The notes under the pieces are model-generated. The model was not told the DNA's origin and did no database searches. It saw nothing but the letters and a program-made list of their open reading frames with translations. Positions 6,748 to 7,401 of a stretch of DNA of 7,401 bases are shown in pieces (within the stretch, counting starts at the first letter, position 1; each line of letters starts with the position of its first letter). Location: the NCBI GenBank assembly GCA_900554535.1, contig USIA01000093.1, positions 1 through 7,401 of the forward strand. The letters run 5' to 3'. Source of the stretch: an uncultured Oscillospiraceae bacterium. Its GTDB lineage: Bacteria; Bacillota; Clostridia; Oscillospirales; Acutalibacteraceae. Made by a program: the position numbers and the translations under genes.

Positions 6748-6780
6748 GCAAAAAAAATAACCGGGTAGTCCCATTTTCTC

Positions 6781-6810
6781 TTTTTACACCCCAGATGCAG
6801 TTTTTACACC
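6781..6810 (-). repeat. Two phased 10-bp direct repeats (GGTGTAAAAA on the minus strand)
   Basis: TTTTTACACC occurs exactly at 6781-6790 and 6801-6810, a period of 20 bp, about two helical turns, so both copies face the same side of the DNA. They precede, on the minus strand, an ATG at 6774. They could be protein-binding iterons; two copies alone are modest evidence. Confidence 0.5.
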
Positions 6811-6842
6811 GCAAAGGCACATTTTTTAATTATTCCCTGGCT

Positions 6843-6894
6843 TTGTATCAAACTCAGTAAGATTATTTCTGTTGCCGTGTCTAATTTGATACAA
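6843..6894. repeat. 10-bp perfect inverted repeat with 32-bp spacer
   Basis: TTGTATCAAA (6843-6852) is the reverse complement of TTTGATACAA (6885-6894). The arm starts are 42 bp apart, four helical turns, as expected for an operator pair or for two sites bound by one dimeric protein. The right arm overlaps a TGATACAAT extended -10-like sequence. Confidence 0.55.
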
Positions 6895-6895
6895 T
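6887..6895 (+). promoter_or_regulatory. Weak extended -10 promoter candidate reading rightwards
   Basis: TGATACAAT is a TGn extended -10 with five of six matches to TATAAT. No clear -35 element is seen. If used, it would produce a transcript from about 6902 across the TAACGAT repeats to the hairpin and T-tract at 7144-7185. Confidence 0.25.
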
Positions 6896-6896
6896 G

Positions 6897-6965
6897 TAAC
6901 GATGCACCGAATACCCCATTAACGATGAACACGCCACCCCTTTAACGATAGTGAACCGGTGCAGG
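6897..6965 (+). repeat. Three iteron-like repeats of 23-bp period (TAACGAT core)
   Basis: TAACGAT occurs at 6897-6903, 6920-6926 and 6943-6949, spaced exactly 23 bp each time. Units 1 and 2 also share ACCCC near their ends and T before the next core; unit 3 diverges after the core. Exact spacing of three copies is unlikely by chance and resembles iterons bound by a replication initiator or partition protein. Confidence 0.6.
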
Positions 6966-6984
6966 GGATTCGGCAGGCCTAAAA

Positions 6985-7007
6985 TGTGCAATCAGTTTTC
7001 TTGCACA
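6985..7007. repeat. 7-bp inverted repeat with 9-nt loop
   Basis: TGTGCAA (6985-6991) and TTGCACA (7001-7007) are perfect inverted repeats. As RNA they could form a small hairpin; no T-tract follows directly, so it is not an obvious terminator. Confidence 0.4.
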
Positions 7008-7121
7008 CTCTTATTTGTATTTGTCCACTGAACGTGGCGGCCGGGGAACGGCACCGGAGATAATATACAAAAACGCCCGGACAGCAGAAAGCGATTCGAG
7101 CGCAAAAAATACGGTATTCAG

Positions 7122-7235
7122 TTACATTATGACCATTTTCGCACCGGCCGCCAGGCGGGGCCGGTGCGGTGGCCGGGATTTTTTTGACGATAGTGCAAAC
7201 ATCGTCTGAATTTGTCGTCGGTCAGTGTGCTTCAT
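7122..7235 (-). CDS. Small unidentified protein, 37 codons
   Basis: On the minus strand an ATG at 7235 opens a 37-residue ORF beginning MKHTDRRQIQTMFALSS, then a stretch rich in Arg, Pro and Lys, and ending at a TAA (7122-7124). It is supported mainly by its start: AGGAGGG lies 7 nt before the ATG, and the ORF follows 26 nt after the stop of another minus-strand gene, suggesting an operon. The Arg/Pro-rich second half coincides with a GC-rich hairpin and may be low-complexity or non-native, so the gene could be a truncated fragment whose original 3' part was displaced. I do not recognise the family, and no function is proposed. Confidence 0.45.
   Translation of the reverse strand: MKHTDRRQIQTMFALSSKKSRPPHRPRLAAGAKMVIM
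7140..7185 (+). terminator. GC-rich hairpin with T-tract, two competing stems
   Basis: CCGGCCGCC (7144-7152) pairs with GGTGGCCGG (7168-7176) with one wobble, followed by GA and seven T residues (7179-7185), a terminator layout for rightward transcription. An alternative perfect 10-bp stem, CGCACCGGCC (7140-7149) with GGCCGGTGCG (7159-7168), excludes the first. The pair therefore looks like a terminator/antiterminator arrangement, but it lies inside the minus-strand small ORF, so it may also be accidental. Confidence 0.45.
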
Positions 7236-7258
7236 GGCGGCTCCCTCCTAAAGCCGCC
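7236..7258 (-). promoter_or_regulatory. Hairpin presenting the ribosome binding site of the small minus-strand gene
   Basis: On the minus strand GGCGGCT and AGCCGCC form a perfect 7-bp stem around the loop TTAGGAGGG, with the ATG immediately after the stem. The Shine-Dalgarno sequence lies wholly in the loop, which could expose or regulate it. Confidence 0.5.
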
Positions 7259-7261
7259 GTG

Positions 7262-7399
7262 TCAGCGTATGGGCGTCACTCCTTTGTCGAGGGCATAAGG
7301 AACGGCGGCCTTGATGTTACTCAAAACCGCCGCAGTACCCTGAAAATCCATTATGGGCGCACGAAGCTGCCTGCCCTGCAACGGTTTTTTCTTTCCCCG
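7262..7399 (-). CDS. 3' end of an unidentified minus-strand gene (5' part outside the window)
   Basis: The frame is open from the right edge of the window to a TGA at 7262-7264, giving 45 C-terminal residues that begin RGKKKPLQGRQL and end LDKGVTPIR. The segment has a basic stretch followed by an Ala-rich, probably helical part (GTAAVLSNIKAAVPYALDKG). An internal ATG at residue 17 of this piece has no ribosome binding site, so the gene most likely begins beyond the window. I cannot name the family. Because it is transcribed towards the phage element and followed closely by another small gene, it probably belongs to the DNA flanking the element, perhaps the plasmid/ICE backbone suggested by the nearby repeats. 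Confidence 0.5.
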   Translation of the reverse strand, partial: RGKKKPLQGRQLRAPIMDFQGTAAVLSNIKAAVPYALDKGVTPIR

Positions 7400-7401
7400 T
7401 C

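Larger units (their letters stand above)
6748..7121. other. Gene-poor right flank with phased repeats and inverted repeats
   Basis: No convincing protein-coding gene is seen here on either strand. The stretch is AT-rich up to about 6900 and GC-richer after 7030. It holds two 10-bp repeats 20 bp apart, a 10-bp inverted repeat, three 7-bp repeats 23 bp apart and a 7-bp inverted repeat, listed separately. A 7-of-9 match to the DnaA-box consensus (TTGTCCACT, 7021-7029) is present but weak. The arrangement suggests a control region for replication, partition or transcription belonging to the DNA next to the element, and the junction of the element probably lies near its left side. Confidence 0.5.

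Noticed and set aside
6385..6774. 129-codon minus-strand ORF as an intact gene
   Set aside because: Almost all of it is antisense to the second recombinase and its terminator and shows no recognisable features; only its first few codons might belong to a disrupted flank gene.
6897..6965. CRISPR array
   Set aside because: The repeats are only 7 bp with partial similarity beyond, there are three copies and no spacers of normal size or cas genes.
7015..7209. 64-codon + strand ORF from a TTG
   Set aside because: No ribosome binding site, low-complexity Arg/Gly content, passes through a terminator-like hairpin and lies antisense to a better-supported small ORF.
6700..7401. tRNA gene as integration target
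   Set aside because: No cloverleaf with T-loop GTTCGANNC-like sequence or CCA end was found on either strand; serine integrases also do not usually use tRNA genes.

Overview
The window looks like the right-hand end of a prophage, or prophage-like element, in a low-GC-phylum gut clostridium (Lachnospiraceae/Oscillospiraceae type, with fairly GC-rich codon use). The basis is the gene order and family style: a tail-associated glycosidase-like protein, a Cp-1/phi29-class holin, an Amidase_2 endolysin with a C-terminal SH3 domain, then a zinc-finger HTH protein, a tiny SHOCT-like protein and two large serine recombinases. The organism is inferred from this resemblance, not from any database search.

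Layout, left to right. Positions 3-1190 hold the 3' part of a structural protein that is open at the left edge of the window. An intrinsic terminator (1204-1233) separates it from the two-gene lysis cassette: holin (1272-1694) and amidase (1697-2668), followed by a strong terminator (2682-2721). A second rightward transcription unit covers 2788-6699. It encodes an HTH/double zinc-finger protein, a 58-residue protein translationally coupled to it, and two catalytically intact large serine recombinases whose genes overlap by 62 nt. It ends in a terminator at 6709-6747. An extended -10 promoter candidate sits just ahead of the first recombinase.

The last ~650 bases differ in character. From about 6750 there is no convincing gene on the + strand. 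Instead there are short phased repeats (two copies of a 10-mer exactly 20 bp apart; three TAACGAT copies exactly 23 bp apart), inverted repeats, and a GC-rich hairpin followed by a T-tract. On the minus strand two genes point back towards the element: the 3' end of an unidentified gene (7262-7399) and a 37-codon ORF with a good ribosome binding site inside a hairpin loop (7122-7235). Phased repeats of this sort are typical of replication or partition control regions, so the element may sit inside another mobile replicon (plasmid or ICE). That is an inference.

How the parts work together: the holin permeabilises the membrane and releases or activates the amidase, which cleaves peptidoglycan. 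The recombinases would integrate and excise the element, with the HTH/zinc-finger and SHOCT-like proteins as likely regulators or accessory factors. The most unusual protein is the first recombinase, in which the zinc ribbon plus C-terminal segment is duplicated in tandem and the usual coiled coil is missing.
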